Shown piece by piece: positions 45,786-56,658 of a stretch of 64,000 nt of DNA. The translations under genes and the position numbers were made by a program. The DNA comes from Beta vulgaris subsp. vulgaris (lineage: Eukaryota > Streptophyta > Magnoliopsida > Caryophyllales > Amaranthaceae). The first letter of the stretch is position 1, and the number at the start of each line of letters is the position of its first letter. The stretch is taken from NCBI RefSeq assembly GCF_026745355.1, contig NC_079204.1, positions 48,666,285 to 48,730,284 on the forward strand. Reading direction: 5' to 3'. A model generated the notes under the pieces. The model was not told the DNA's origin and searched no databases. It saw nothing but the letters and a program-made list of their open reading frames with translations.

Positions 45786-46400
45786 AACATTGACCATGAA
45801 TAACATAAATATTACCACTAACGTAAATACTACCCTCAAAATTTTTTATGGAGTAATAATTATTATAATTCGTCCTTAAAAAATAATGATTATTAATTAT
45901 CTCTTATGATAATTAATTTGACAAAAAAAATTACTATTTATATATTTGTCTATACATAACTTTCATCACTAATATATCTAATAGTCTTGTTTTGATTTTA
46001 TAAAACACTAGTAGAAAATAAAAAAATTAATTAACATTTATTGCTAACAAGTTAAAATTGGCACATATAAAAGATTATCACTTTACTTTCATTAATGTGA
46101 AGGTAAGTAGATAGCATTAACTCCTTCTTTCGTTTCTTCTCCTTTCATTTATGTGAATGCACTAGAAGATAAAAAGAAAACAAAAAAGAAAGAGAAAAAA
46201 AATGGTCAAAATCATCGTAGCTTTGCATGACATTGCTTCATTCATTTCTTCTCCTTTCTTCTCCTTTCTTCCTTCTGTTTTTTTCTTTTTTTTTGCTTTT
46301 CTCAAATACTCCATTAGAGACACAAACACGAAGTCACCAATCATAATCACCCATCAATTTTGCTGATTTAAATTTGACTGACAAGACGAGAACAAAGAAT

Positions 46401-46550
46401 ATGGAGATAACTCGGGCGAAAATTGCAGATGAAATATGGTTGGATGTTGGTGAAGAAAACGTATTGATTGAAGAGGATGATGTAGAAGATGAAGAAAGAT
46501 ACTCCGATGAAGAAAGATACTCCAGTGATGATTGTAAAGCAATCAATTGA
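46401..46550 (+). CDS. small acidic ORF in the Harbinger-like element
   Basis: 49 codons with MEITRAKIADEIW then a strongly acidic tail (EEDDVEDEERYSDEERYSSDD). The first part faintly resembles the C-terminus of plant HARBI1-like nucleases, which would fit its host element. That is a weak, memory-based impression. It is more likely a remnant than a gene. Confidence 0.25.
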   Translation: MEITRAKIADEIWLDVGEENVLIEEDDVEDEERYSDEERYSSDDCKAIN

Positions 46551-46631
46551 TAGCATTTATATCTTTCATTATTATTAGTAACGAAAACATGTTATCTCTA
46601 GTTATTTAAAGACGAATTGCAAAATATTGTA

Positions 46632-46670
<39 letters not shown>

Positions 46671-46684
46671 GTTGTTGTTGTTGT
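46632..46684 (+). repeat. (ATT)n-(GTT)n microsatellite
   Basis: About thirteen att units passing into five gtt units. Confidence 0.95.
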
Positions 46685-47089
46685 TAACCTTAATTATTTG
46701 ACCATGATTATAATATTATTTAATAGCAATATGAATAATCAGAAAATAGACAATAATACAAGTATAATACTATACATTGTGGTACTTTAATAAAAAATTC
46801 TAATAACATAATCAGCTAATAATAATATGAATAATAAAATAATAGACATAATACAAATAAATAATAAAATAATAGACACTAATACAAGTATAATACTATA
46901 TAATCATTGTGGTATTTTAATTAAAATTCTAATAATAACATAATCAGGTAATAGTGATATGAAATTATGAATAACAAAATAATGGACAATAATACAAATA
47001 TTTATTAAATATTGACTATTTGGACCTTATTGGACCTTATTAGACCTGATTGGAACTTATTGGACCTTATTAGACCTGATTGGAACTTA

Positions 47090-47383
47090 GGGCCTGTTCT
47101 CTTCGGCATAAAACAGCTGAACTGAACTGAATTAAACTGAACTGAACTGAATTGAACTGAACTGAACTGATCTGAACTGAACTGAACTGAATTGAACTGA
47201 ACTGAACTGAAATGAATAGTGATATGTGAGAGTAAAAGTATTGTCAAGAGCTGAACTGAACTGGTATGAACTGAACTGAACTGAATTGAACTGAACTGAA
47301 CTGAACTGAATTGAACTGAACTGAACTGAACTGAATTGAACTGAACTGAACTGAACTGAAAATAAGCTGGAGAGAACAAGCCC
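47090..47383. mobile_element. innermost Tourist-like MITE, 294 bp
   Basis: Ends gggcctgttctct and agagaacaagccc are inverted, with TTA at 47087-47089 and 47384-47386. The interior is almost entirely a (gaact)n pentanucleotide array; the serine/glutamine/phenylalanine-repeat frame on the minus strand is a by-product. Confidence 0.85.
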
Positions 47384-47835
47384 TTATTTCACCTTATTAG
47401 AACTTATTGCACCTGATTGGAACTTATTGGACCTTATTAGACCTTATTGGAACTTATTGCCCTTGTTAGACCTTATTGCAACTTATCTAAACTTATCTAA
47501 ACTTATCTGAACTTATAGGACCTGAAACTTAATTTTTTAAGTTGAACAGAACGCACCCTTATTAGACCTGATTGAACCTTATTGGACTTGATTGAAACTT
47601 ATTGACCTTATTGGACTTGATTGAAACTTATTAGACCTTATTTTTAGCAATTGGAACTTATTGGACCTTATTAGACCTAATTGGAACTTATTGCACCTGA
47701 TTGAAACTTATTGCACCTGATTGGAACTTATTGGACCTTATTAGACCTGATTGAAACTTATTGCCCTGATTGAAACTTATCTGAACTTATTGGACCTGAA
47801 ATTATTTAATTTATTAAGGTGAAGAGAACACATCC

Positions 47836-48428
47836 TTAGTTTTATGTATCAAGAGCCTAATTTAAAGAGTGTGCATAGGGCCCCGTTTATATTTGCCCCG
47901 CCCCTTAACCCACTATATCCTGTGAAAACTCACTATATCATTCAGAAATATCATATCATACAAAAACATAAAAAATCATTTCTAAACAATCCCCTATATT
48001 ATTCAATTTCTCACTATATCATTCAAAAACTCAACATATCATTTAGAAACATACTATATCATGCTAAAACAACATCATTTCTGAAAAATCCACTATATCA
48101 TTATGACACTCATTATATCGTGCAGATCCTCATTATATTATCCACACTCACTATATCATGCAGAAACTACATATTTCTATGTGTCAAAGCACGTGTCACA
48201 AAACTTACTATACAACTACATCCTATTGCATGTTAAAACATTATTAAAATTAAATCATCTCCTATATTGCATATAATTTCACTATATATTTTTGCTAATA
48301 AAATACATTATATTGCACATAAGTTCACTATATCTCTATAAAACTTACTATATAAACTTAATATCAATTATTAAAACAGCGCACATTGTGCACCGAGTCC
48401 ATTTAAGCTCTTTAATAAGAACTATATA
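47836..48428. repeat. minisatellite-like cactatatcat repeat region
   Basis: cactatatcatNcagaaac-type units of about 20 bp recur at 47920-48180. A short hairpin gcacattgtgc lies at 48382-48392. No gene. Confidence 0.6.
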
Positions 48429-48430
48429 CA

Positions 48431-48668
48431 CTCCCTCCGTTTCTTTTTAATCTACACACTTTCTTTTTTAGTCCCTTTTTTTTAATCTACACGGTTGCTT
48501 TTTCTATTTTTCGTAACATATCACATCTACTTTCTCCTCTTTTTCCACCCATGTCATTCACTTTTTTAATATTTTAACCTACTATTTTGTTTCTCTCTCA
48601 TACTTTTGTACTTCCTCCTTAGTTTTTCGCCAAAGTGAAGTGAGTAAATTAAAATGAAACGGACGGAG
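48431..48668. mobile_element. Stowaway-type MITE, about 238 bp
   Basis: ctccctccgtttctttttaa at the left; the mirror (aaattaaaatgaaacggacg) at the right, followed by TA 48669-48670. Confidence 0.8.
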
Positions 48669-49277
48669 TATTATTTTGAATTATATAGCAAAAGTTATAC
48701 TCAATTAATGTAGTATAATATTTCTATATTGTTTATTCAAAAATAAACCCTAAAATTTCCTTTATGTAACTAAATTATGCGTTTTCTGTCTATAAAAAAT
48801 TGTTATATGACATGCTTATATCGTGCTCTCTATATTCCTACTGAAAAGTGCATATTAAAATTTGATTCCCATGTATTTTTATAGGGATAATTTATCATAT
48901 AAGAGTTTTTCTTAACGGGAAAATAACCTTTTTCATATGATTCGTTTGCCTAATTCATGCCCCTCCCCCTCTCTTTTGGTGCAATCTCTTCATCTAAAAA
49001 CTTCTATATTTATCGGAGCTTATATGAACAAAATTTATTTGAACTTATTAGAGTTGATTAAATCTGGTTGGAGCTTATTGAACCTCATTGAAACTTATTG
49101 GACCTAATTGAAATTTAATGGACCTAATTAAAACTTATTGGAACGTATTGGACTTGATTGAAAATTATTGGAACTTATTGAACTTGATTCAAACTTGTCA
49201 AATGGTTCTACAACAATTTACCTTTTAAAAATCATATAGTTATATATTGTTTATAAATTATCATGTACTTAACTAAA

Positions 49278-49406
49278 TGTATATATATTTTTTATCCATA
49301 TAAGCCACGAAGGCAGTACAAATTACAAAGAAGGGAGAGGGGATTCGAACCTGTGACCTATTGTTCACAGCACCTCAATCTTAACCATTAGATCAAGACA
49401 TCCTTG
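49278..49406 (-). mobile_element. tRNA-derived SINE, copy 1
   Basis: On the minus strand: 5' start ccaaggatgtcttgatctaa, A-box-like tctaatggttaagattg, B box ggttcgaatcc, 3' end ccttcgtggcttatatggat then a short A tail. A 13-bp duplication gtacttaactaaa flanks it (49265-49277, 49407-49419). Closely related to 62355-62478. Confidence 0.88.
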
Positions 49407-49639
49407 GTACTTAACTAAAATATATAGTTGTTGTGGAATAATGATTTAATAATAGTAACTTATAAATGTTTGACTAATAATGTACATATTACATATATAA
49501 TGAGGAAATTTTCAGATTGTTGAAATAAATAATCTAAATATGAATAAAAAAAGTCAATACAACATAAGATTGATATTTGAAATATATGAGTCACCACTCA
49601 CCATCATTATGGAATTTGCATTAATTACTCGCTTTGTTA

Positions 49640-49920
49640 AGTTCGGGCCGGGTCGCGGTTAAAAAAAAATTCCATTGGTCGGGTCGGGCCTAAATCCGGG
49701 CCAAAAATTTGTGCCTAAAGCCCACAATTTTGGACTCAAATTAGCGGGCTTTTGTGGATCAAAACGGGCCGGTCCAAAAAATAGACTAAAAAGTTGTTTT
49801 TGGCTTGCCCAAAGCCCGCCCAAAATCAAAAAAAAATCGGACCGGACCCGACTATGGACCGCAAAATTCTGCCCAAAACCCCAGCCCAAAACGGGTCGGG
49901 CCGGGCCAAAATGATCAACT
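49640..49920. repeat. GGGCC-rich repeat block
   Basis: cgggccgggtcg at the left and gggtcgggccgggcc at the right suggest a degenerate hAT-like element with motif-rich ends. Terminal repeats and duplication could not be fixed. Confidence 0.4.
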
Positions 49921-50409
49921 CTAGCCTACACAAACAAAGGAATTATTGGTAGCGGAGTTGGATGATTACTTTTTGAGGAGGAGGAATTTTTTCCGAAACT
50001 CAGCTTGAGTGATGGAAACTGTCTTCATCTTAAAAAGCTAGTTTTATTGCACTTTCTAGCTGCGGATGATTAATTAGTATAAACTTATATAATTGTATGT
50101 GCTTTATTTAATGAAATGTTATTCGTTCTAAACTTAATATTTGGTGTTCTATGCATATGTTTTGTATTGGTCCAAATGAAACAAACTTCTTTTCAATATA
50201 TCATCAAAGAAAGAAAATTAAGTCCTCACCACAACGTGGTGTTGATTAAATTTATGAAATTATATTGCAATTATGATCCACCGACATAAAACTGTGAATC
50301 AAAATAATCAACCACAGTCCACATACACATATTTATAGTTGTTCATTTTTGTATGGTTTTGAAAATTAAAAATATTAGTAACAAATCGATATTCGATTTC
50401 ATATTAATA

Positions 50410-50674
50410 TTTCCTCCGTTCCATAATATAATGCTTGTTTCTTTTTTACACGGTCTCCAGGATGTAACTTTAAAATTTAATATTTTCAATTCCATATTAG
50501 TAAAAAATATAAAAAAAGTTGATATTATGAAACTTCACATTGAGACGAATCTAACAAGATCCTACATGAATATGTTTTTTTATATATACATATTAGATGA
50601 GAATATTTAGTCAATGATTTTAAAGTTTGACCCACCAAAAATGAAGTAGACACTATATTACGGGACGGAGGGAG
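50410..50674. mobile_element. Stowaway-type MITE, about 265 bp
   Basis: Left ttcctccgttccataatata, right ctatattacgggacggaggg, TA at 50675-50676. Confidence 0.85.
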
Positions 50675-50746
50675 TATAATTTGTGCTTTGTTGTAAAAAA
50701 ATTAATAAATTAATTCTTATATTCATCTACAAAAAACCAATACTTC

Positions 50747-50749
<3 letters not shown>

Positions 50750-50826
<77 letters not shown>
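50750..50826. repeat. (TA)n microsatellite, left of the CACTA element
   Basis: Nearly pure TA. The same tract continues at 52986-53048 on the other side of the CACTA element. Confidence 0.95.
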
Positions 50827-50829
<3 letters not shown>

Positions 50830-51593
50830 CACTACAAGAAAATGCCGATTCAATGACGGCTCCCCAGCGACGGCCAGCCAAACAGTCGTTAATTAGCGAC
50901 TGTTTTAAACTGTCGTTTGCATCGACGACTTTTAACGGAAACAACGACGGTTGAAACGGACGCTGAGACTCAACGACCGTCTGGAACCGTCATTGATTTT
51001 ACCATTTTATATTTTAGATTTTTTTCTTGGGCGATGGCTTCCAGCCGTCGTTGATTCAAACAAAGCCGTCGTTGAATATTGCAACTTCAAAATACATCCT
51101 CCCACTCAAACGTTATTCTCAAAACACAAAACAAAACACAGCCGTCGTCTTCTGTAATTTCGCTCTCCTTCCAACTGCCAACTGAAGGAACGTCCTTCCA
51201 ACTGCGATGGGCAACCGGCGACACGCCATTACGCTCTCCTTGCTAGCAATTTCTTGACCTCACATTCGCTTAACTCCAACGACGTGAGAGAGAGAGAGTC
51301 AACTTCGAATCACTCTGAAAATGGCGACCAAAGTCTTCATTGTGTAAGCTTTTCTTCTATTCTCTTTCTGTTTTCATATTGTTTTCTTTATGTTGTCTTT
51401 AATTTTATTGTAATGTTTATTTATTTACTTTAAAATTTTTGTTACACATCAAAATCGAAAAATTCGATTTTTGGGATATAGATGGCCACGCCATTAACCG
51501 TCGGCGCCGCGTAATTCCTCCTTCCGCCGCCGCCGCGTGCTCAACTTCTTTTATTCCAATCCGTACCCTCTCTCTTTGTGTTCAAATTTCACG

Positions 51594-51594
51594 T

Positions 51595-51636
<42 letters not shown>

Positions 51637-51682
51637 GTTGTTGTTGTTGTTGTTGTTTGTTGTTGTTGTTGTTGTTGTTGTT
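51594..51682 (+). repeat. (TTG)n microsatellite in the CACTA element
   Basis: About 28 ttg units with two single-base interruptions, just upstream of the transposase-like fragment. The poly-Cys/Leu/Val stretches of ORFs here come from it. Confidence 0.95.
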
Positions 51683-51699
51683 TACTTGGTAATTATACT

Positions 51700-52117
51700 T
51701 GGCTCCTTGTCTGCAATTCTTGAGGCCAGTCACCCGGATTTGTTATATTGGGAGACAATTGGTGGGACGAATAGAGGTAAAGTGCAGGGGTTGGGTCAGG
51801 GAGATCATTTGTACTACAACTCTGCATCAGGACGAGGAGATGGCTCTTCACAACCATATGAGCCGTCCATTTTTTCTAAGCTTAACGCGCAGGTGGAGGC
51901 AAAGGTCATTGCACGGATGGAAGAAGTGGAGGCAAGGGTCGCAACACGGCTGGAAGAGTCAAATCGGGCCCTCTTGCAAGAAATGATGCGGAACATGTCT
52001 AATTTTGGGCACTTGTTCTCAGGTCGCAACACAGGTGCCTCTCCACAACGCAGACCAGAAGATGACCTAGGGTCCGGTGATGCCACTGGTGCTACAGAGA
52101 CACCCGCGACCGTGTAG
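51700..52117 (+). pseudogene. Transposase_24-like C-terminal fragment
   Basis: The frame ending at the stop 52115-52117 reads SHPDLLYWETIGGTNRGKVQ, then GLGQGD, a Ser/Gln linker, and a coiled coil of EEVEARV/EESNRAL type, ending PATV. This resembles the C-terminal region of the plant En/Spm-associated Transposase_24 (Ptta) family, in which a GxVxGLG motif precedes a coiled coil. The N-terminal part is replaced by the TTG tract; no start is assigned. It is probably the last exon of a deleted ancestor. Confidence 0.6.
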
Positions 52118-52985
52118 TTTGTTTGGTTTTGGCAACCAGATTACTAACTTATAATTTCTACATACTTAGTCTAATTATATATATGCATTTAGTGTCTATA
52201 TTTATTGATATATATCTAGCTTTGATTTTGGATGTGTAGGAATATTTTTTTGGAACTCGACTTTGACTTGATTTCTCGACACCGGGATCTATTCAGCGTA
52301 CATATAATTAATCTAGGTAGTTTGTCTAATTATAGACATTTACAACTTATTCTCTGACATTGGGATGTATTTTGTGTACATGAATCTAATCTATTTCATG
52401 TTTTAATTGCATATTTTTTTAGTTTAACATATAACATGTGAAGGAGGCGATGCGGGAACATGTTTAATGTAGTATATTTCGGTGCTGATGTGCAGTAGGT
52501 ACAGGTTTAATTATAATATGTAATATTATAATATTATTTAATTTAATAAAAAATAATAACGACGGGTAAACATCAAACAACGACGGCTAAATGCTCGTTG
52601 TACAAAGAGAGTACTGCTGCCAGGGAATTTAAGAACAACGACGGCTTTAACTTTTAGCGCAGGTCAAAGCCTTCCCTCAAATAACGTCTGCTATTAACAG
52701 TCGTTGATTTAACGATGGTTAAGGACCGTCGTTAAGTTAGCGACGGCTGTAAATCGTCGGTGTTTCACAATCAACGACGGTTGTTGGAAGCAGTCGGTGA
52801 TTGGGTGAAGAACGGTCGGTGACTATTCACCGATGGCGCAACTGTCGTTGATTCCTTAATCACCGACCATATCTGCAACGTCCGACTATCAACGACGGCT
52901 GGCCGTCGTTGATTATTTTACCGACGGTGAGTTTCTCATTAGCGACGACTTTAAACCGTCGTTGATGACGTATTTTCTTGTAGTG

Positions 52986-52991
52986 TATATA

Positions 52992-53048
<57 letters not shown>
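52986..53048. repeat. (TA)n microsatellite, right of the CACTA element
   Basis: Continuation of the 50750-50826 tract. Confidence 0.95.
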
Positions 53049-53052
<4 letters not shown>

Positions 53053-53419
53053 TAACACTATTAATATTAATATTTTATATTTAAGATATCAGTTATATAT
53101 AGAACGATATTTACAAATATAAATATAGCAATATATTTTAACATAAAATCAGAAATTTCTCTAATATCATCTCATATAAAAGCGGTATGGTACTAACAAC
53201 TAATGCATTTTTGATATACAAATTAGAGATAATAATTCTTATAATATAGTAATTTTCGCATATTTTCCTTGGAACATAGATTGAAGTACAACATGGAGTG
53301 TATAACCTAAATACTAAGTTAGGCACTAGCAATATTATACCTTACAAATAATACTTATTTGTTGAAATTATTATGTTATAGAGGAAGTAAAAAAATCATA
53401 TTGCTTCCTTTATCATATA

Positions 53420-53733
53420 CTCCCTCCGTTTCCTAAAGATCTTCCTTGTTACTGTTCCTACAGATATCAAGGAGGATCCATTTGTGTAGGATGTGGGGTG
53501 GGTAAAGTAGGAGAGAGAAAGGGGTTAAGATAAATAAACAAATAAAAAGGGGTTAAAGTAGGAGAGAGAAAGGAGTAAAATTGAATTAATAATGTAATGG
53601 TGGATCATATGATATGGACATAAGAGGGTAAAAAGGGAAAAAAAATTCAAATAAGAAATAAAATAAAATAGGGAAGATCTTTTGAAAACGCACTTAAACG
53701 GAAAGAGGAAAGATTTTTAGAAAACGGAGGGAG
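53420..53733. mobile_element. Stowaway-type MITE, family A
   Basis: ctccctccgtttcctaaaga at the left and tttttagaaaacggagggag at the right; TA at 53418-53419 and 53734-53735. Same family as 56152-56469 but in the opposite orientation. Confidence 0.9.
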
Positions 53734-53768
53734 TACTCCCTAAGTTGTTCTAAATAAAGTGCAACATA

Positions 53769-54060
53769 CTGCCTCTGTTTCATAATACATGCACCATGCC
53801 AATATGCATGCCACCATTTATCATGTAGGCACTATTCATGATCAACCAACAAACTTTGACAATCTTTCTCTCACCATTATTATGTAAGAAAAAACACAAT
53901 CAAGTGGAAACTTATTAAATTCGTCTCAATACGAGGATTCCAAATATAATTTTTTTTTAATAATTATTACTGATGCATAATCAGAGATATTATTGTCCAA
54001 AGAAGCGTGTTGGGGTACGTGAAAAAGAAAATGGTGCATGTATTGTGAAATGAAGCTAGT
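53769..54060. mobile_element. Stowaway-like MITE, degenerate ends
   Basis: ctgcctctgtttcataatac..gcacc at the left against ggtgcatgtattgtgaaatg at the right; TA at 53767-53768 and near 54061. Internal words match the 39040 element. Confidence 0.7.
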
Positions 54061-54970
54061 TAAAAATGGCCTAATTTTTTAGGCGGTCATATGAAGAGAA
54101 GAGAAATATTGATAAATTTTAAAAAAATTGATCCATGTGATAGGAAGGAGATAATAAAAACCTATTGTTGGAAAAGAAATGTTGTAATTAATGTAAAACT
54201 TTCAAATACAAGAGAATTGAAGTGTTGCAATTCATGCGGAACAAATGAAGTACGTACTTATTTTCATTTATATATTGGAACTATTTGACTTTCATGTTTG
54301 CCAATAATGCTTCGCCTTATCCTTAACTATTGACATTCTAAATTGCTTAAAGAGGAAAATTATGAAAATTTCATTTCTTGAAAATATATGTTAAAATGAA
54401 TCTAACAAGATTGCACGCACATGGACATATTTTCTTAACATACAAGTCACTAAAGATGGCTAAAATAAAATTTGTAAATAGCGTAAACGTCAAACTGTTG
54501 TAAGTAAAAAAGATTCAACACTTAAATTTTCATTTATATACCTTGTTTATCATACTTCTAAAATTGCATACCAATAAATTTATTTGCATGTATTATAAAA
54601 CACACATGACCCATATTAAACTATAGACATATAGAGGGATGGTTGCAACTTGCAACATCCCTTTCTTCATTTTAGTTTATTACACCAAGGTCTTGCACCA
54701 ATTGACGACTTATACTTATATTACGTACCGAATCATTATGGATTCTTTCCATTTTTATATATACATAAATTGATTTTAAAGATTTCTCACAAGCTATAAG
54801 TTTGAAGGTGGGATGTGGGAAAATCATTCAAGTCCGGAGCCACGAGTTGCATGCTTGCCAAAAACATTTAAACATATAAAAGGAAAATCATTAAAAAAGT
54901 AAAATTAATTTGGAGTTTTCCTCTCTTCAGTCACTTCCCCAATAATTTTGGACAACCTACATTTCCTACT
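54061..54970. other. intergenic, no gene seen
   Basis: AT-rich, with scattered MITE-like words (gaatctaacaagat) but no definable ends. Confidence 0.35.
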
Positions 54971-54984
54971 GTATGCCTGACTGG

Positions 54985-54996
54985 CTGACTATATAT
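54985..54996 (+). promoter_or_regulatory. TATA-like element
   Basis: gactatatatgta, 70-80 bases upstream of the ATG at 55066; consistent with a promoter for the small ORF. Confidence 0.35.
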
Positions 54997-55065
54997 GTAA
55001 GAAATGATGCACCCTAAACGCTGCTACAAAGAGCCAAAAGTATATACACATATTGGGATTTCAGA

Positions 55066-55308
55066 ATGGAAAATCCCATCAACCCTGGTTACTATTTTCT
55101 CTTGTTCTTCATCTGGTTCATCTCCATTGTTTTTATCTTTCTCAAAAGCCAAACAAATAATAATGTTAACATGCCTCAGTTGCTTCAGCATGGCCATACA
55201 ACCACTAGAACAACTTTTAGTTCTTTTGCAGTTCACTCAATTATGCCATCTCTTGATATCTGTTGCGATATTCAGGCTCGAATGAGATCTACAAATTTAG
55301 TTAGTTAG
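55066..55308 (+). CDS. possible small secreted or membrane-anchored peptide
   Basis: 80 codons. The N-terminus MENPINPGYY is followed by a hydrophobic stretch (FLLFFIWFISIVFIFL, residues 11-26) and then a hydrophilic tail with His/Thr-rich and two-Cys segments. This layout fits a signal peptide or single membrane anchor plus a short mature part, as in plant peptide precursors, but I see no CLE, IDA, RALF or other known motif. A TATA-like box stands upstream and the leader is free of repeats. It could be a real orphan gene or chance. Confidence 0.35.
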   Translation: MENPINPGYYFLLFFIWFISIVFIFLKSQTNNNVNMPQLLQHGHTTTRTTFSSFAVHSIMPSLDICCDIQARMRSTNLVS

Positions 55309-55890
55309 TAGCTAGTTAGTTACTCGAATTTGTTTGCATGCTTCAACAAGCTTAATTCGCAATAATTAAGGTCAGATTGATCTTAATATACCTACAATAC
55401 TTAGTTCCCTATCTATAACTACTAGGTTACCTCCCATGATTTATGGGATGATATATATATATATATAACATATATGATATGTATAAAGAAAGTAATTATA
55501 AGAGGGCTTTCTTTCGGTTTCATGGATTGGCCCTTGGATTTGCTATGGTAATTGCTTCACTCAAATACAATGCTATATTTATGTTTCTGGAAGGTGGTCA
55601 AGTTTTTTGTTCACCCATTTTTTCTTGTTTGAATTTTGTTTCAAGTGTGCCTCGTTTGGTGATTTATTGTTTTGTTTTGACATGGTGTAATAGCTAGCCA
55701 AAATAATATTGTAATGTGGGATGATGTAACGATGCACTAGCATTAGCATTAGATCTTTAAAGTTTGCACATTGTACGTGTATCTTAAATTAATTACCAGC
55801 CTGTGCGTGCTGGGATGTAAAATTGTACTTCATATACTTCTATTTATACGTTGTGAGTTGTGACTTGTCCGATTGTTCTGTTGGTGTTGG
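55309..55890. other. intergenic, no gene seen
   Basis: Possible 3' UTR of the small ORF. The open frame at 55479-55697 has no recognisable features. Confidence 0.3.
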
Positions 55891-56658
55891 TAGGGGTGCT
55901 TATCGGCGCCGAGCCCGAATAGCATTTGGCTCGAGCTCTTTTAACTTTTCATGGGCTCGGCTCGGCTCGTGAGCTCACCGAGCTTGGGGAGTCGAGCTCC
56001 GCTCGAGCTCGTGATTAGAATTTGCGGCTCGAGCTCGGCTCGTGAGCTCGATTAGGTTTAGGCTGTTTTCATTTTCTTTTTAATTGTTTTTACCTTTTCT
56101 TTTTTTATCTTTCTTCTATTATATACCTTAGTTAATATCTTAAAAGAAATACTCCCTCCGTTTCCTAAAGATCTTCCCTCTTTCCGTTTAAGGGTGTTTC
56201 CAAAAGATCTTCCCTCTTTTGCTTTATTCCTTATTTGGCAAAACAAATTTCCCTATTTACCCTCTCATGTCACTATCATATGGTCCACCATTACATTATT
56301 AATTCAATTTTACTCCCTCTCTTTCTCCTACTTTAACCCCTTTTTATTTGTTTATTTATCTTAACCCCTTTCTCTCTCCTACTTTACTCACACCATGCCC
56401 CACACAACTTGATTTTCCTTGGTATCTGTAGGTACAGTAAGTGGGAAGATCTTTAGGAAACGGAGGGAGTACTTAATATAATTTTTAATATATAAATAAT
56501 TTTTATTATAAAATAATAATCAGCTTTACGAGCCGAGCATTAGCTTGCTCGGCTCGGCTAGTTTAAGTCTCGAGTCGAACCCGAGCTCAAATCGAGCTTC
56601 AACAAGCCGAGCTTTGATCGAGCGGAGCCTGAACTACTCCCGAACTTGTAAGGCTGAT
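55891..56658. mobile_element. hAT-like element, GAGCTCGG-rich, with MITE inside
   Basis: Begins taggggtgctta, as in the element at 8734, and has the same gagctcggctcg-type subterminal motifs at 55930-56050 and 56525-56640. The right end is degraded; ggtgttgg / tttgttgg is at best a 6/8 duplication. A Stowaway MITE (56152-56469) is inserted in the middle. Confidence 0.65.
56152..56469. mobile_element. Stowaway-type MITE, family A, inverted
   Basis: Ends ctccctccgtttcctaaaga and tctttaggaaacggagggag; TA at 56150-56151 and 56470-56471. It is the reverse-complement relative of 53420-53733 (for example tggtccaccattacattatt against aataatgtaatggtggatca). Confidence 0.92.

Larger units (their letters stand above)
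45488..47558. mobile_element. inner PIF/Harbinger-like element, 2071 bp
   Basis: Ends gggtgcgttctattcaactt and aagttgaacagaacgcaccc are near-exact inverted repeats; TTA at 45485-45487 and 47559-47561. Long AT-rich centre with one small acidic ORF (46401-46550). Confidence 0.8.
45413..47835. mobile_element. outer PIF/Harbinger-like element, 2423 bp
   Basis: Inverted ends gggtacgtttttttcacctt and aaggtgaagagaacacatcc, with TTA at 45410-45412 and 47836-47838, fit PIF/Harbinger. It contains a second such element (45488-47558). The interior is filled with a 10-12 bp tandem word (aacttattgg, acctgattg). Confidence 0.75.
50830..52985 (+). mobile_element. CACTA element with transposase-tail remnant, 2156 bp
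   Basis: Ends cactacaagaaaatg and attttcttgtagtg (14-bp inverted repeats). Both subterminal zones are dense with cgacggc / gccgtcgttga words in both orientations, as for En/Spm transposase binding sites. Flanking triplets are ttt and tat, so the 3-bp duplication is not exact. Most coding sequence is lost; one exon-like fragment remains. Confidence 0.9.

Noticed and set aside
47005..47379. Minus-strand ORF of repeated FSSVQ/FNSVQ residues
   Set aside because: It is the translation of the (gaact)n array inside the innermost MITE.
51439..51723. ORFs with poly-Leu, poly-Val, poly-Cys, poly-Gln or poly-Thr
   Set aside because: Products of the TTG microsatellite read in different frames.
55479..55697. 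72-codon hydrophobic ORF
   Set aside because: Composition-driven; no start context or family, probably 3' flank.
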